64,000 nucleotides of DNA from Sphingomonas sp. (lineage in GTDB: Bacteria; Pseudomonadota; Alphaproteobacteria; Sphingomonadales; Sphingomonadaceae). Of this stretch, positions 51,278 to 63,202 are shown piece by piece. The translations under genes and the position numbers were made by a program. Where the stretch lies: positions 223,025-287,024 of the forward strand of contig NZ_JAIERS010000012.1 in assembly GCF_019746665.1 (NCBI RefSeq), written 5' to 3'. Below the pieces are notes generated by a model. The model did not search any database. It was given only the letters and a program-made list of their open reading frames with translations, and was not told where the DNA came from. Within the stretch, counting starts at the first letter, position 1. Each line of letters begins with the position of its first letter.

Positions 51278-52672
51278 ATGACCGACGGCCTCCCCACCCC
51301 GCGCCGCTATCAGGCGATCGCCGCCTTGAGTTTCGGCACCGCGCTGGTGGTGATCGACGGCGGCATCGCCAATGTCGCGCTGCCCACGATCGCGCGTGAC
51401 CTGGGGGTGACGAACAGTGCCTCGGTCGCCGTCGTCACAATCTATCAACTGACGCTGGTGATGCTGCTGCTGCCCTTGTCGGGCCTTGGCGAGCGGCTGG
51501 GGCTGAAACGCGCCTATCAGGGCGGACAGCTGCTGTTCACGGTCGCGACCCTGCTGTGCTTCTTCGCCAACAGCCTGCCGTTCCTGCTGATCGTGCGCGC
51601 GGTGCAAGCGACCGGGGCAGCGGCTTTGCTCAGTGTTTCGGCGGCGTTGATCCGCGCGACCTATCCGGCGAAGCAGCTCGGGCGCGGGCTGGGTGTCAAT
51701 TCGATGACGGTTGCCGCCAGCGCCGCGATCGCGCCAACGCTTGGCGGGCTGATCCTCGCGGTCGCGCCCTGGCCCTGGGTGTTCGCGAGCGCGGTGCCCT
51801 TCGCGCTCGCCTCGCTCGCGCTGGGCCGCGCGCTGCCCGATCCCGCGCCTCGCCGCGAGCCGTTCGACCTGTTGAGCGCCATCCTCTGCGCGGCGATGTT
51901 CGGGCTGGTGACCGGCGGCATCGAAGCGGGCGTGCATGGCGACAGCCCGGTGATCGCCGCGGCAATCGTCGGCGCGGGGGTGTTGATCGGCATCGTCTAT
52001 GTGCGGCGCGAGCGGCGCGCGGAGAAGCCGATCCTGCCGGTCGATCTGCTCGCGCGGCCGGTGCTCGCGCTGTCGGCGGTTAGTTCGTTCACCGCCTTCA
52101 CCGCCTCAATGACCGTGCTGCTCGCCATGCCCTTCCGGTTGCAGCACGGCTATGGCTTCACGCCGGCAGCGGTCGGCGCGGCGATCGCGCCTTGGCCGCT
52201 GACCAACATCATCGTCGGGCCGTTTGCCGGCTGGCTATCGGACCGGGTGCCGGCCGGGCTGCTCGGCGGGATCGGGATGAGCGTGACGATCGCGGCGCTG
52301 TTCAGCCTCGCCTCACTGCCGCCGCATCCGAGCTGGTTCGATCTCGCCTGGCGGATGTCGTTGTGTGGGGCGGGGTTCGGCATCTTCCTGCCGCCCAATG
52401 CGCGCCTCATCATCGGCAGCGCGCCGACCGAGCGTGCGGCGGCGGCGGGCGGGCTGGTTTCGACCACGCGGCTGGTCGGGCAGACCAGCGGGGCGACGGT
52501 GATCGCGGCGCTGCTGGCGATGGGCGTGGGCGCGGGGGTGACGCCGCTATACGTGGCGGGCGGCTTCGCGTTGGTCGCCGCCTTGTGCAGCGTCGCGCGG
52601 CTCAGCCCCTCGATCCGCCAGCCCCGCGCGGTGGCGGTGGCCGGACCGGGAGCATCGGGAGCGCCGCGTTAA
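51278..52672 (+). CDS. MFS transporter, DHA2-type drug exporter
   Basis: A 464-residue membrane protein with about 14 hydrophobic segments. The N-terminal SFGTALVVIDGGIANVALPTIARDLG block is the DHA2 (EmrB/QacA) signature, and the A-motif-like GERLGLKRAYQGG follows. Proton-driven efflux of drugs or of a lipid intermediate is likely. The start is either ATG 51278 or a GTG at 51260 that overlaps the hpnK stop (GTGA); neither has a clear ribosome-binding site. It could be cotranscribed with hpnI-hpnK. Confidence 0.88.
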   Translation: MTDGLPTPRRYQAIAALSFGTALVVIDGGIANVALPTIARDLGVTNSASVAVVTIYQLTLVMLLLPLSGLGERLGLKRAYQGGQLLFTVATLLCFFANSLPFLLIVRAVQATGAAALLSVSAALIRATYPAKQLGRGLGVNSMTVAASAAIAPTLGGLILAVAPWPWVFASAVPFALASLALGRALPDPAPRREPFDLLSAILCAAMFGLVTGGIEAGVHGDSPVIAAAIVGAGVLIGIVYVRRERRAEKPILPVDLLARPVLALSAVSSFTAFTASMTVLLAMPFRLQHGYGFTPAAVGAAIAPWPLTNIIVGPFAGWLSDRVPAGLLGGIGMSVTIAALFSLASLPPHPSWFDLAWRMSLCGAGFGIFLPPNARLIIGSAPTERAAAAGGLVSTTRLVGQTSGATVIAALLAMGVGAGVTPLYVAGGFALVAALCSVARLSPSIRQPRAVAVAGPGASGAPR

Positions 52673-52693
52673 GGGGCAGCCCTCACCATTCAC

Positions 52694-52774
52694 GTCACCC
52701 CGGCCCCCGCGCCGGGGTCCCGCTGCCCTGCGACCGACGAACAAGCGGGGCCCCGGCTCGGGGGCCGGGGCGAC
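52694..52774. repeat. GC-rich palindromic repeat with paired arms
   Basis: GTCACCCCGGCCCCCG (52694-52709) and CGGGGGCCGGGGCGAC (52759-52774) are inverted copies with one mismatch, and each contains its own smaller CCCCGG/CCGGGG hairpin. It lies between two convergent genes. The sequence differs from the CCCTCTCCC family elsewhere in the window, so this is a second repeat type. Confidence 0.75.
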
Positions 52775-52808
52775 GACGATTGCTGTCGTGGCTGCCGTAG
52801 CTCTGCCC

Positions 52809-54509
<1,701 letters not shown>

Positions 54510-54619
54510 AACCTCTCCCCAAACCTTTTCGCTGCGATAGCTAGCGGGATAGCCGCCCCAAGAAAAGCGATTGGCTTGGCGGTTGCGATCCGCCGCCATC
54601 GGGCTCTACACGAGGCGGC

Positions 54620-55876
54620 ATGGAGCAGCACCCGTTCCGCATCGCCAATTACCGCGCTTATTGGGCATCGCGCTTCGCGACCACGATCGCGCAGACTTCG
54701 CTGTCGCTGGTCCTCGCGTGGCAAGTGTACGGGCTCGCGCGGCAGAGCATGAGCGTGCATGACGCCTCCTTCCTGCTCGGCATGGTCGGCGCGGCGCAGT
54801 TCCTGCCGCTGTTCCTGCTCACCCCGGTGGTCGGGCTCGCGGCGGACAGTTTCGATCGCCGCTGGATCGCGCGCGCCTGCGCCGCGCTTCTGCTCGCGGT
54901 CGTCGCCACGCTCGGCTGGCTGAGCTGGACTGGGCAGATGACGCTCACCGCGCTGTTCGCCGCCGCGGTGCTGATCGGCATCAATCGCGCTTTCGCCGGC
55001 CCGGCATATTCAGCACTTGCGCCCAATCTGGTGCCGCGTGAAAGCCTGCCGACCGCGATCGCGCTCTCCTCGATCGCGTGGCAGGTTGGCACCATCGCCG
55101 GGCCGAGCCTGGGCGGGGCGCTGCTCGCGATCAGCCCGCAAACCGCTTATGGCACCGCGACCGTGCTGATGGTGATCGCGCTCGGCGCGATGTTCCAGAT
55201 CGGCCCGGTGCCGCAGCCGCCCGCGCAGAGCGATCATCGCCCGATCCAGCGGATCATCGACGGTTTCGTTTATGTGGGCCGCAACCGGCTGGTGCTGGCA
55301 ACGATCACGCTCGATCTGTTCGCGGTGCTGCTCGCCGGGGCGACCGCGCTGCTGCCGGTGTTCGCGCGCGACATCCTGCAGGTCGGCCCTGCCGGGCTCG
55401 GCCTGTTAAGCGCGAGCATGGGGCTGGGCGCGGCGACCATGGCGATCTGGTTCTCGGTGCGGCCGATGCGGCACGAGGTCGGGCTGAAGATGCTCGCGGC
55501 GGTGGTGATCTTCGGCCTCGCCATCCTGATCTTCGGCCTGTCGCGCTCTTATTGGCTGAGCGTCGCGGCGCTGGCGATCGCGGGTGCGGCGGACATGGTT
55601 TCGGTCTATGTGCGCAGCTCGCTCGTCCAGCTCCATACGCCGGACGCGATGCGTGGGCGGGTGAGCGCGGTGTCGCAGCTCACTATTTCGGCCTCCAACG
55701 AACTCGGCGAGTTCGAAAGCGGGCTGGCGGCCTGGGCCCTTGGCCCGGTTGGCGCCGTTGTCTTCGGTGGCGTGGGCGCGATCGCGATCACGCTCGGCTG
55801 GGCGCGGCTGTTTCCCGAATTGCGGCTTGCCAAAAGCTTCGGCCCACCCGAACTCACCCCCACCCCAGCGGAGTAG
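54620..55876 (+). CDS. MFS transporter, MFS_3 (EntS-like) type
   Basis: A 418-residue membrane protein with about 12 hydrophobic segments. The N-terminal [14 protein letters not shown] pattern and the [12 protein letters not shown] loop are typical of MFS_3 proteins such as the enterobactin exporter EntS and multidrug exporters. Substrate unknown. Its stop codon is close to the cysK ribosome-binding site, so the two genes are probably cotranscribed. Confidence 0.88.
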   Translation: MEQHPFRIANYRAYWASRFATTIAQTSLSLVLAWQVYGLARQSMSVHDASFLLGMVGAAQFLPLFLLTPVVGLAADSFDRRWIARACAALLLAVVATLGWLSWTGQMTLTALFAAAVLIGINRAFAGPAYSALAPNLVPRESLPTAIALSSIAWQVGTIAGPSLGGALLAISPQTAYGTATVLMVIALGAMFQIGPVPQPPAQSDHRPIQRIIDGFVYVGRNRLVLATITLDLFAVLLAGATALLPVFARDILQVGPAGLGLLSASMGLGAATMAIWFSVRPMRHEVGLKMLAAVVIFGLAILIFGLSRSYWLSVAALAIAGAADMVSVYVRSSLVQLHTPDAMRGRVSAVSQLTISASNELGEFESGLAAWALGPVGAVVFGGVGAIAITLGWARLFPELRLAKSFGPPELTPTPAE

Positions 55877-55881
55877 CAGTG

Positions 55882-56802
55882 ATGAAGGCGCACAGCATCC
55901 TCGAGACGATCGGCAACACCCCGCATATCCGCGTCCAGCGGCTGTTCGGCGCGGCCGAGGTGTGGATCAAGTCCGAACGCGCCAATCCTGGCGGTTCGAT
56001 CAAGGACCGGATCGCGCTGGCGATGGTGGAGGCGGCGGAAGCTTCGGGCGCCTTGCAGCCCGGCGGCACGATCATCGAGCCGACCAGCGGCAATACCGGC
56101 GTCGGCCTCGCGATGGTGGCGGCGGTCAAGGGCTATAAGCTGGTGCTGGTGATGCCGGAGAGCATGTCGCTCGAACGCCGCCGGCTGATGCTCGCTTACG
56201 GCGCGCGCTTCGATCTCACCCCGCGCGAGAAAGGCATGAAGGGCGCGATCGAGCGCGCGGTGCAGCTCGTCGAGCAAACCCCCGGCGCGTGGATGCCGCA
56301 GCAGTTCGAGAATCCCGCGAACGTTTCCGTCCATGTCCGTACCACCGCTCAGGAAATCCTCGCCGATTTCCGCGAGACGCCGCTCGATGCGATCATCACC
56401 GGCGTCGGCACCGGCGGCCACATCACCGGCGTCGCGGAGACGTTGAAAGCCGAATGGCCGGGGCTGAAGGTATTCGCGGTAGAGCCCGAGGGTTCGCCCG
56501 TCATTTCCGGTGGCGCGCCGGGGCCGCATCCCATCCAGGGCATCGGCGCGGGCTTCGTCCCGGCCAATCTCCACACCGCGGCGATCGACGGCGTGGTGCA
56601 GGTCGCGGCCGATGCCGCCAAGGAGATGGCGCGCCGCGCCGCGCGCGAGGAAGGGATGCTCGTCGGCATCAGCTCGGGCGCGACGCTGGCCGCGATCGCC
56701 AAGAAGCTTCCCGAGCTGGGCGACGGCGCGCGGGTGCTGGGCTTCAACTATGACACGGGCGAGCGTTATTTGTCGGTGCCCGATTTCCTGCCCGAGGCCT
56801 GA
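55882..56802 (+). CDS. cysK: Cysteine synthase A (O-acetylserine sulfhydrylase)
   Basis: A 306-residue fold-type II PLP enzyme making cysteine from O-acetylserine and sulfide. The PLP lysine K41 is in [11 protein letters not shown], the substrate loop is [10 protein letters not shown], the phosphate-binding GTGGHITG is central, and the C-terminal SSGATLAA is present. ATG 55882 follows GGAG; a GTG three bases earlier is also possible. It lies 5 bp after the MFS gene. Confidence 0.93.
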   Translation: MKAHSILETIGNTPHIRVQRLFGAAEVWIKSERANPGGSIKDRIALAMVEAAEASGALQPGGTIIEPTSGNTGVGLAMVAAVKGYKLVLVMPESMSLERRRLMLAYGARFDLTPREKGMKGAIERAVQLVEQTPGAWMPQQFENPANVSVHVRTTAQEILADFRETPLDAIITGVGTGGHITGVAETLKAEWPGLKVFAVEPEGSPVISGGAPGPHPIQGIGAGFVPANLHTAAIDGVVQVAADAAKEMARRAAREEGMLVGISSGATLAAIAKKLPELGDGARVLGFNYDTGERYLSVPDFLPEA

Positions 56803-56872
56803 GCCGAACAGGGGGTGAAAGCGGGCGCGGCTTGCGCTATGGGCCGGCGGCTTTGCTGCTGGACATAACCCC

Positions 56873-58180
56873 ATGCTGATGGCCCGCTTCTCCGCCGAGC
56901 CCGGACGCCCGGCGCGCGCTTCACAGCGATTGCTGGTGCTGCTCGGCGCGATCGCGGTGCTGGCGGTGCTGGTGCCGGTGCTGATCGTCGCCTTCGTGCC
57001 GCGCCCGCGCCCCACGGCGCCCGCCCGTGCCGTCGCCGCGCGCGCCCGGCCCCAGCCGGGCATCGTTCCGCCAACGACGCTCCCCCCGGTCGAACCGCTC
57101 GAGGTACGGCCGCTCAGCCCGGTCGAAGCGGTGGCGTTCAACGCCGCCATCCCCTTTTCCACCGCGCCCAATCCGGCCGCGCGCCCGTTCCGCGCCCCCG
57201 AGACCGGCGACTCGCTCGCCCGCGCGATCGATTGCCTCGCCGCGGCCGCCTTGTACGAAGCCGGGGACGACGCACCCGGCGAGCGCGCGGTGGCGCAGGT
57301 GGTGCTCAACCGCGTCCGCCATCCGGCTTTTCCGAAGACGGTGTGCGGCGTGGTGTTCGAGGGTTCCGATCGGGTCACCGGCTGCCAATTCACTTTCACC
57401 TGCGATGGCGCGCTGTATCGCCACCAGTTCAGCGATGCCGCCTGGACGCGCGCGCGAGAGATCGCCAAGGCGGCGCTGACCGGCGCGGTGTACAAGCCGG
57501 TCGGCCACGCGACGCATTACCACACCAACTGGGTCGTCCCCTATTGGCAGGCGAGCCTCGACAAGGTGAGCGCGGTCGGCACCCACCTGTTCTTCCGCTG
57601 GAGCGGCTGGTGGGGCACGCCGCCCGCCTTCAATCGCCAGGTGAGCCGTGACGAGCCGGCGATCAAACTGATCGCGGCCTATTCGCCCGCGCACCGGATG
57701 GCGTTGGGGGTGACGGCGGACGCGGCGTTGCCCGAGGCGGCGAGCGAGAGCATGGACGTCTTTCCAGCGGTAGAGGATCACCCGAACGAGTTCATCCTCG
57801 GCCTCGCCCGTGGCGCGCCGGGCGAGGATCTGCCGGTGCTTGCCGACAAGGCGTGTGGCGCGCGGCCGTATTGCAAGGTGATGATCTGGGTGGGCGACAA
57901 GGCGCCCGACGGCCTGCCGCTGACCACGAGCGAGATCAGCCGCATGGCGTTCAGCTATCTGCGCGATCGCGGCACCGGCTTCGACAAGAAGCTGTGGAAC
58001 TGCAAGCGTTACCTCCGCCCCGATGCCCAGCAATGTATGCGGGCGCAGATACTCACCGAAACCAACGGCCTGCTGATGGGCAAGCCCGAACTGCTCGTAC
58101 CCAGGCCCGAGCTGACACCCGAGGCCAAGGAGCGTTTCTCAACGCGGGTGATGCCGGCGGGCAGTGGGGATAAGCAGTAG
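56873..58180 (+). CDS. SleB-family cell wall hydrolase
   Basis: A 435-residue protein with one N-terminal membrane anchor (about residues 20-42) and then a Pro/Ala-rich linker. The hydrolase_2 (SleB) domain begins with DCLAAAALYEAGDD, where the glutamate of YEAG is the catalytic acid, followed by GERAVAQVVLNRV and CQFTFTCDG. It would cleave peptidoglycan glycan strands at the cell surface. The C-terminal 150 residues (with several cysteines) are of unknown function. A second ATG six bases later is possible. Confidence 0.88.
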   Translation: MLMARFSAEPGRPARASQRLLVLLGAIAVLAVLVPVLIVAFVPRPRPTAPARAVAARARPQPGIVPPTTLPPVEPLEVRPLSPVEAVAFNAAIPFSTAPNPAARPFRAPETGDSLARAIDCLAAAALYEAGDDAPGERAVAQVVLNRVRHPAFPKTVCGVVFEGSDRVTGCQFTFTCDGALYRHQFSDAAWTRAREIAKAALTGAVYKPVGHATHYHTNWVVPYWQASLDKVSAVGTHLFFRWSGWWGTPPAFNRQVSRDEPAIKLIAAYSPAHRMALGVTADAALPEAASESMDVFPAVEDHPNEFILGLARGAPGEDLPVLADKACGARPYCKVMIWVGDKAPDGLPLTTSEISRMAFSYLRDRGTGFDKKLWNCKRYLRPDAQQCMRAQILTETNGLLMGKPELLVPRPELTPEAKERFSTRVMPAGSGDKQ

Positions 58181-58201
58181 CAGGGTCCGCCGGGGGCGCC
58201 C

Positions 58202-58232
58202 AAAAAAAGGGCGGGAGCCGCAGCCCCCGCCC
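58202..58232 (-). terminator. Rho-independent terminator of the acyl-CoA dehydrogenase unit
   Basis: Read on the minus strand, a GC-rich stem (58223-58232 paired with 58209-58218, one mismatch, loop of four) is followed by seven T's (A-tract 58202-58208 on the plus strand). It lies 26 bp after the stop codon of the acyl-CoA dehydrogenase gene. This is the most typical intrinsic terminator in the window. Confidence 0.85.
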
Positions 58233-58258
58233 CAACATTTCCGCGAACGAAACCGCCC

Positions 58259-60061
58259 TCAGGCCGCTTCGAACATCCTCGGCTCCAGCGCCATCACCGT
58301 GTCGCCGCCCGCTTCCACCTTGCGGCGCAGCGTCTGCGTCTCCGGCAGGATGCGCTCGGCGAAATAGCGCGCGGTCACCAGCTTGGCGTTCAGATAATCG
58401 GCATCGCCCTCGCCCGCCGCGAGCAGGCGCTCGGCCGCGGTCGCCATGCGCAGCCACATCAGGCCAAGCGCGACCACGCCCATCAGATGCATGTACGGAT
58501 GCGCGCCGGCGCCGACATGGTTGGGGTTCTGGAAGCCCTTCTGCATGAAGAAGATCGTCGAGGCCTGGAGATCGGCCAGCGCCGCCTCCAGCCGGCCGGC
58601 GAAATCAGCGAGCTTTTCGTCCGCCTTCGCCACCGCGATTTCCTCGCCGACGATCTTGAACAGCAGCTGCACCGCGCGCCCGCCATTGGTGGCGAGCTTG
58701 CGGCCGACCAGGTCCATCGCCTGCACGCCGTTGGTGCCTTCATAGATCATCGCGATCCGGGCATCGCGGACATATTGCTCCATCCCCCATTCGGCGATGT
58801 AGCCGTGCCCGCCATAAACCTGCTGGGCGTTGGTCGCGATCTCATAGCCCTTGTCGGTGCCGTAACCTTTGATGACGGGGGTGAGCAGCCCGATCAGATC
58901 GTCGGCGGTCTGGCGCTCTTCCTCGGTCTGGCCATAATGCGTCAGGTCCACCTGCAGGGCGCCCCACAGGCAGAGCGCGCGCAAGCCCTCGGTGATCGAC
59001 TTCGCCTCCATCAGCATCCGGCGGACATCGGGGTGGACGAACAGCGTATCGGCCTTCTCGCCCGGCTCGGCGGCGCCCGTCAGCGCGCGACCCTGGCGGC
59101 GATCATGCGCGTATTGCACGGCGTTCTGATAGGCGGTCTCGGCGACGCCGAGGCCCTGCAAGCCCACGCCCAGGCGCGCCGCGTTCATCATGATGAACAT
59201 GGCGGCCAGGCCCTTCATCTCCTCACCGACCAACCAGCCGGTCGCGCCGTCATAGTTCATCACGCAGGTCGAATTGCCGTGGATGCCCATCTTGTGCTCG
59301 ATCGAGCCGCACGAAACGGCATTGCGCGCGCCAAGCGAGCCATCCTCGTTCACCAGGAACTTGGGCACCACGAACAGCGAGATGCCCTTGGTCGAATCCG
59401 GCGCGCCCGGGGTCTTCGCCAGCACCAGATGGATGATATTGTCGGTCAGGTCATGCTCGCCCGACGAGATGAAGATCTTCGTGCCGGTGATCGCGTAGCT
59501 GCCGTCCGCCTGCGGCTCGGCCTTGGTCTTGATGAGGCCGAGATCGGTGCCGCACTGCGGCTCGGTCAGGTTCATCGTGCCGCCCCATTCGCCCGAGATC
59601 ATCTTGGGGAGGTACTTGGCCTGCTGCTCGGGGCTGCCCTTCACCAGCAGCGCGGCGATGGCGCCGTGGGTGAGGCCCGGGTACATGGCGAAGGCCATGT
59701 TGGCCGAGATCATATATTCCTCGAACGCGGTCGAGACGACGTGCGGCATCGCCTGCCCGCCAAATTCCTCGGGCGCGGCGAGCGTCGACCAGCCCGATTC
59801 GATGAACTGCTTATACGCTTCCTTGAACCCGGTCGGCGTCGTCACGCTGCCATCGGGGTGGCGGGTGCAGCCTTCCTGATCGCCCACCTGGTTGAGCGGG
59901 AACAGCACTTCGGCGACGAACTTGCCGCCCTCCTCCAGCACCGCGGTCACCACATCGGGGGTGGCGTTCTGGAAGCCCGGGAGATTGGTGTAGCGATCGA
60001 GCCCGACGACATGATCGAGCACGAACCGGGTGTCGCGGACGGGCGGCGTATATTTCGGCAT
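58259..60061 (-). CDS. Acyl-CoA dehydrogenase with C-terminal extension
   Basis: A 600-residue FAD enzyme, about 200 residues longer than classical acyl-CoA dehydrogenases because of the C-terminal ACDH_C domain. FAD-binding motifs are seen in the middle ([12 protein letters not shown]), and the catalytic glutamate lies in [19 protein letters not shown]. It introduces the 2,3 double bond into acyl-CoA; the FadE-type relatives act on fatty acids. The start ATG 60061 follows GAGAGG; it lies 2 bp after the MerR gene, so the regulator and enzyme are cotranscribed. Confidence 0.92.
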   Translation of the reverse strand: MPKYTPPVRDTRFVLDHVVGLDRYTNLPGFQNATPDVVTAVLEEGGKFVAEVLFPLNQVGDQEGCTRHPDGSVTTPTGFKEAYKQFIESGWSTLAAPEEFGGQAMPHVVSTAFEEYMISANMAFAMYPGLTHGAIAALLVKGSPEQQAKYLPKMISGEWGGTMNLTEPQCGTDLGLIKTKAEPQADGSYAITGTKIFISSGEHDLTDNIIHLVLAKTPGAPDSTKGISLFVVPKFLVNEDGSLGARNAVSCGSIEHKMGIHGNSTCVMNYDGATGWLVGEEMKGLAAMFIMMNAARLGVGLQGLGVAETAYQNAVQYAHDRRQGRALTGAAEPGEKADTLFVHPDVRRMLMEAKSITEGLRALCLWGALQVDLTHYGQTEEERQTADDLIGLLTPVIKGYGTDKGYEIATNAQQVYGGHGYIAEWGMEQYVRDARIAMIYEGTNGVQAMDLVGRKLATNGGRAVQLLFKIVGEEIAVAKADEKLADFAGRLEAALADLQASTIFFMQKGFQNPNHVGAGAHPYMHLMGVVALGLMWLRMATAAERLLAAGEGDADYLNAKLVTARYFAERILPETQTLRRKVEAGGDTVMALEPRMFEAA

Positions 60062-60063
60062 GG

Positions 60064-60492
60064 TCAATCCTCTCGCGAAGTATCGGGGTCGATATGAGTG
60101 ATGAAGTCGCTTAGCTCGCGGATGGCGGCATCGATATCATGCTTTTGGCTTTCGAGCAGGGCGATGCGGTCACGACAGCGGGCGATCGTCTTGGCGCGCT
60201 GGGTGCGGCGCCCGTCGCCGAGATCGTACAGGTCGAGCAACTCGCGAATTTCGGCGAGGCTGAACCCCACCCGCTTGCCGCGCAGGATCCAGGCGAGCCG
60301 GGCGCGATCGCGGTGCGAATAGATGCGCTGGGTGCCGCGCCGCTCGGGGGCGATCAGCCCCTCGTCCTCATAGAAGCGCAAGGCTCGGGCGGTGATGCCG
60401 AATTCGGCGCAGAGATCGGAAATGGAAAAGGCATCGCGATCCGGGCGCGGCTCGATCGGCGCGTAAGCGGCGATGGCGGGGAGCGACGACAT
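60064..60492 (-). CDS. MerR-family transcriptional regulator
   Basis: A 142-residue regulator. The winged HTH reads [29 protein letters not shown], followed by the [11 protein letters not shown] wing and a C-terminal coiled-coil dimerisation region with [17 protein letters not shown]. It lacks the cysteine pattern of metal- or redox-sensing MerR proteins and its neighbour is an acyl-CoA dehydrogenase, so it probably resembles LiuR/PsrA-type regulators of acyl-CoA catabolism. There is no ribosome-binding site before ATG 60492; see the operator at 60507-60528. Confidence 0.9.
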   Translation of the reverse strand: MSSLPAIAAYAPIEPRPDRDAFSISDLCAEFGITARALRFYEDEGLIAPERRGTQRIYSHRDRARLAWILRGKRVGFSLAEIRELLDLYDLGDGRRTQRAKTIARCRDRIALLESQKHDIDAAIRELSDFITHIDPDTSRED

Positions 60493-60499
60493 GGGGAGT

Positions 60500-60528
60500 C
60501 AGATAGTTGACGCTTACGTTAAGGTCAA
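60500..60528 (-). promoter_or_regulatory. MerR operator overlapping a minus-strand promoter, likely autoregulatory
   Basis: TTGAC-N12-GTCAA (60507-60528) is an inverted repeat whose centre contains CTTA-ACG-TAAG, typical of MerR-family sites. On the minus strand TTGACC (60528-60523) and TATCTG (60505-60500) form a promoter with a 17-bp spacer, so the operator fills the promoter core. Transcription would start about 7 nt later, at or next to ATG 60492. The whole site fits in the 39-bp gap between the lipoprotein and MerR genes. Confidence 0.7.
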
Positions 60529-60531
60529 GTG

Positions 60532-61020
60532 TCAGCCACCGGCCTCGCAAAGCAAACGCCCCTTGGCATCGCGCAGCGTCGCGGCTTCCGCCGGGCTGTC
60601 GCTCAGCCGCTCGACATCGAGCGCGGCGAGCGAGGCGCGGCGGGTGCAGCTCCTGGCGCACCCCTCGGGCACCCGGCCGGGAAAGACGATCCGGTCGCCC
60701 TCGAACCGCGCGTCGAACTGGCAATCGGGGGCGAAGTTGAAGCTCAACGTCTCACCCGCGCGCGCCACCGGCCCGCGCGCGCTGCAGGTGAGCGCGTCGC
60801 CATAATCGACATACGCGCCCGCCCGGTAACCTCGCCCGGCGCGCACGATGCACAGCCGATCGGTGTCGCGGGCATAGAGCCCGGCGATGTCGCCGCGCTG
60901 GGGATCGGGAATCAGCCCGGCGCGGATCGCCGCGGATTCGAGATCGGGCGGACCTTCCGCCTTCTGGGGCGCCTGCGCCGAACAGGCGGCGAGCAACAGC
61001 AGCAGCGGCCAGCCCCTCAC
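60532..61020 (-). CDS. Putative lipoprotein of unknown function
   Basis: A 162-residue protein with a lipoprotein signal: the hydrophobic [10 protein letters not shown] ends in Cys13, the expected lipid-modified residue. The mature part has about six further cysteines, for disulfides. The start is GTG 61020, overlapping the hisI stop codon as GTGA. It follows hisI on the minus strand, 39 bp before the MerR gene. No family recognised. Confidence 0.7.
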   Translation of the reverse strand: MRGWPLLLLLAACSAQAPQKAEGPPDLESAAIRAGLIPDPQRGDIAGLYARDTDRLCIVRAGRGYRAGAYVDYGDALTCSARGPVARAGETLSFNFAPDCQFDARFEGDRIVFPGRVPEGCARSCTRRASLAALDVERLSDSPAEAATLRDAKGRLLCEAGG

Positions 61021-61370
61021 AGCGCGACCAGCGCCTCGCCCTCGATCCGGCGATAGAAGCAGCTGGCGGCCCCCGTGTGGCACGCCGGCCCTGCCGGATC
61101 GCAGATCAGCCACAAAGCGTCCTGATCGCAATCGATCCGCGCCTCGATCACGCGCAGCACATGGCCGGAGGTTTCGCCCTTCTTCCACAGCCGCCCCCGG
61201 CTGCGCGACCAGAACACTGCCTCGCGCGTCTCAAGCGTCCGCGCGAGCGCCTCGGCGTTCATATGCGCGACCATCAGCAGCTGCCCGGTCCGGTCGGTCG
61301 CGACCGCCGTGATCAGGCCGTCCGAATTGAATTTGGGATCGAGCGTCAAGCTCGTTTCGCGCGGGTCCAT
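61017..61370 (-). CDS. hisI: Phosphoribosyl-AMP cyclohydrolase
   Basis: A 117-residue enzyme of histidine biosynthesis (third step). The zinc- and magnesium-binding residues are visible in [12 protein letters not shown] (with the D-C-D-x-D cluster) and [12 protein letters not shown], and [17 protein letters not shown] is the substrate region. There is no fused HisE domain. It diverges from purF; the rest of the histidine operon is not in the window. Confidence 0.94.
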   Translation of the reverse strand: MDPRETSLTLDPKFNSDGLITAVATDRTGQLLMVAHMNAEALARTLETREAVFWSRSRGRLWKKGETSGHVLRVIEARIDCDQDALWLICDPAGPACHTGAASCFYRRIEGEALVAL

Positions 61371-61540
61371 AAGGGTTTCTAGCCCAGCGTTGACACATGG
61401 CTCAATCCTTCCATCGCCGCCCGCTTCGCTGGGTGAACGCCGATGGCGCCAAGAAGGTTCGGAAATTTTATGACAAATGGGCGACAAGCGCACCCACGGG
61501 GCCTATATGGCCGACGCAGGCGGCAGCGCGGCGGGATTCG

Positions 61541-63001
61541 ATGCTCACCACTCATCCATTTGATGACGACAAACTCCGTGAGGAGTGCGGCATTTTCGGC
61601 GTCTCGGGCACCGATGGCGAGGCTTCGGCGCTGGTCGCGCTAGGGCTGCACGCGCTGCAGCACCGGGGGCAGGAAGCGGCGGGCATCTCCAGCTGGGATG
61701 GCCACCAGTTCCACACGCACCGGGCGATGGGGCATGTCGCCGGCAATTTCGACCGCGACGACGTGATCCGCGCGCTCCCCGGCACCGCCGCCTGCGGCCA
61801 TGTCCGCTATTCGACGACGGGCGAAACCGCGCTGCGCAACGTCCAGCCCCTCTACGCCGATCTCGCCTCGGGCGGGTTCGCGATCGCGCATAACGGCAAT
61901 ATTTCGAACGCGATGCGCCTGCGGCGCGAGCTGGTACGGCGCGGATCGATCTTCCAATCGACGAGCGATACCGAGACGATCATCCACCTCGTCGCGACCA
62001 GCCATTACCGCACCCTGCTCGACAAGTTCATCGATGCGCTGAAGCAGGTGGAGGGCGCCTATTCGCTCATTGTGATGACGCCCGAGGGGATGATCGGCTG
62101 CCGCGATCCACTCGGCATCCGCCCGCTGGTAATGGGCAAGCTGGGTGACGCGATCATCCTCGCTTCCGAAACCGTGGCGCTCGATGTGGTTGGCGCCGAG
62201 TTCGTCCGTGCGATCGAGCCGGGCGAAATGGTGATCATCCAGGGGCGCGAGCACCGCTCGATCACCCCCTTCCCCGCGCAGCGCCCGCGCCCGTGCATTT
62301 TCGAGCATGTGTATTTCTCAAGGCCGGACTCGATCGTCGAGGATCGCTCGGTCTATTCGGTGCGCAAGGCGATCGGCGCGCAACTGGCGATCGAGGCGCC
62401 GGTCGAGGCCGATCTGGTGATCCCGGTGCCCGATTCGGGCGTGCCGGCGGCGATCGGCTACGCGCAGCAATCGGGCATCCCGTTCGAGCTTGGCATCATC
62501 CGCTCGCACTATATCGGCCGCACTTTCATCCAGCCGGGGGACAAGGTGCGGCATCTGGGCGTGAAGCTGAAGCACAACGCCAATCGCGCGCTGATCCGGG
62601 GCAAGCGGATCGTGCTGATCGACGATTCGATCGTGCGCGGCACCACCAGCCTGAAGATCGTGCAGATGATGCGCGAGGCGGGCGCGGCGGAGGTGCATAT
62701 GCGGATCGCCTCGCCGCCGACCCGCCACAGCTGTTTCTACGGCGTGGATACGCCCGAGCGGGCGAAGCTGCTCGCGGCGAAGATGGATGTCGGCGGGATG
62801 ACCGACTTCATCCACGCCGACAGCCTTGCGTTCGTCTCGATCGACGGGCTTTACAAGGCGCTGGGCGAGGATGGGCGCTCGTCCGCGCGCCCGAGCCACT
62901 GCGACGCGTGCTTCACCGGCGATTATCCGACGACGCTCACCGATCAGGACGATGTCGAGACGGTCGACCAGTTCGCGTTGCTGGCGGAGCGGGTGGCCTA
63001 G
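61541..63001 (+). CDS. purF: Amidophosphoribosyltransferase
   Basis: A 486-residue enzyme that makes phosphoribosylamine from PRPP and glutamine, the first step of purine synthesis. A propeptide of 15 residues precedes C16 (LREECGIFGV), the N-terminal nucleophile. The PRPP motif is VLIDDSIVRGTT. Four further cysteines (CIFEHVYF, HSCFYGVD, and HCDACFTGDY) match the [4Fe-4S] ligands of Bacillus-type PurF. ATG 61541 is chosen because the propeptide is normal length; codons upstream are in frame but not coding. Confidence 0.95.
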   Translation: MLTTHPFDDDKLREECGIFGVSGTDGEASALVALGLHALQHRGQEAAGISSWDGHQFHTHRAMGHVAGNFDRDDVIRALPGTAACGHVRYSTTGETALRNVQPLYADLASGGFAIAHNGNISNAMRLRRELVRRGSIFQSTSDTETIIHLVATSHYRTLLDKFIDALKQVEGAYSLIVMTPEGMIGCRDPLGIRPLVMGKLGDAIILASETVALDVVGAEFVRAIEPGEMVIIQGREHRSITPFPAQRPRPCIFEHVYFSRPDSIVEDRSVYSVRKAIGAQLAIEAPVEADLVIPVPDSGVPAAIGYAQQSGIPFELGIIRSHYIGRTFIQPGDKVRHLGVKLKHNANRALIRGKRIVLIDDSIVRGTTSLKIVQMMREAGAAEVHMRIASPPTRHSCFYGVDTPERAKLLAAKMDVGGMTDFIHADSLAFVSIDGLYKALGEDGRSSARPSHCDACFTGDYPTTLTDQDDVETVDQFALLAERVA

Positions 63002-63027
63002 CAACGGCCGCTCCGTGCGTACCAAAG

Positions 63028-63130
63028 CCCTCTCCCGCCCGCGGGAGAGGGTCGGGTGAGGGTGTCTTCTGGGCGACGCCGCAGCACGCCCCGCCCCCTC
63101 TCCCAACCCTCTCCCCTCAAGGAGAGAGGG
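63028..63130. repeat. Cruciform repeat related to the one at 27104-27196
   Basis: CCCTCTCCCGC (63028-63038) and GCGGGAGAGGG (63041-63051) form a perfect hairpin. GAGAGGGTCGGGTGAGGG just after it pairs 16 of 18 with CCCTCTCCCAACCCTCTC (63096-63113), and a second hairpin follows (63107-63130). It is a more diverged unit of the same family and fills the purF-SDR gap. Confidence 0.75.
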
Positions 63131-63202
63131 CTATTAGGGCGCCAGATGAGCCATGCCCACCCAAAACTTGCCCAACCCCCGCCCTTCCCCTAACCGCGCC
63201 CG

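Noticed and set aside
61391..61420. TTGACA hexamer upstream of purF as a promoter
   Set aside because: No convincing -10 box at 16-18 bp spacing; left unassigned.
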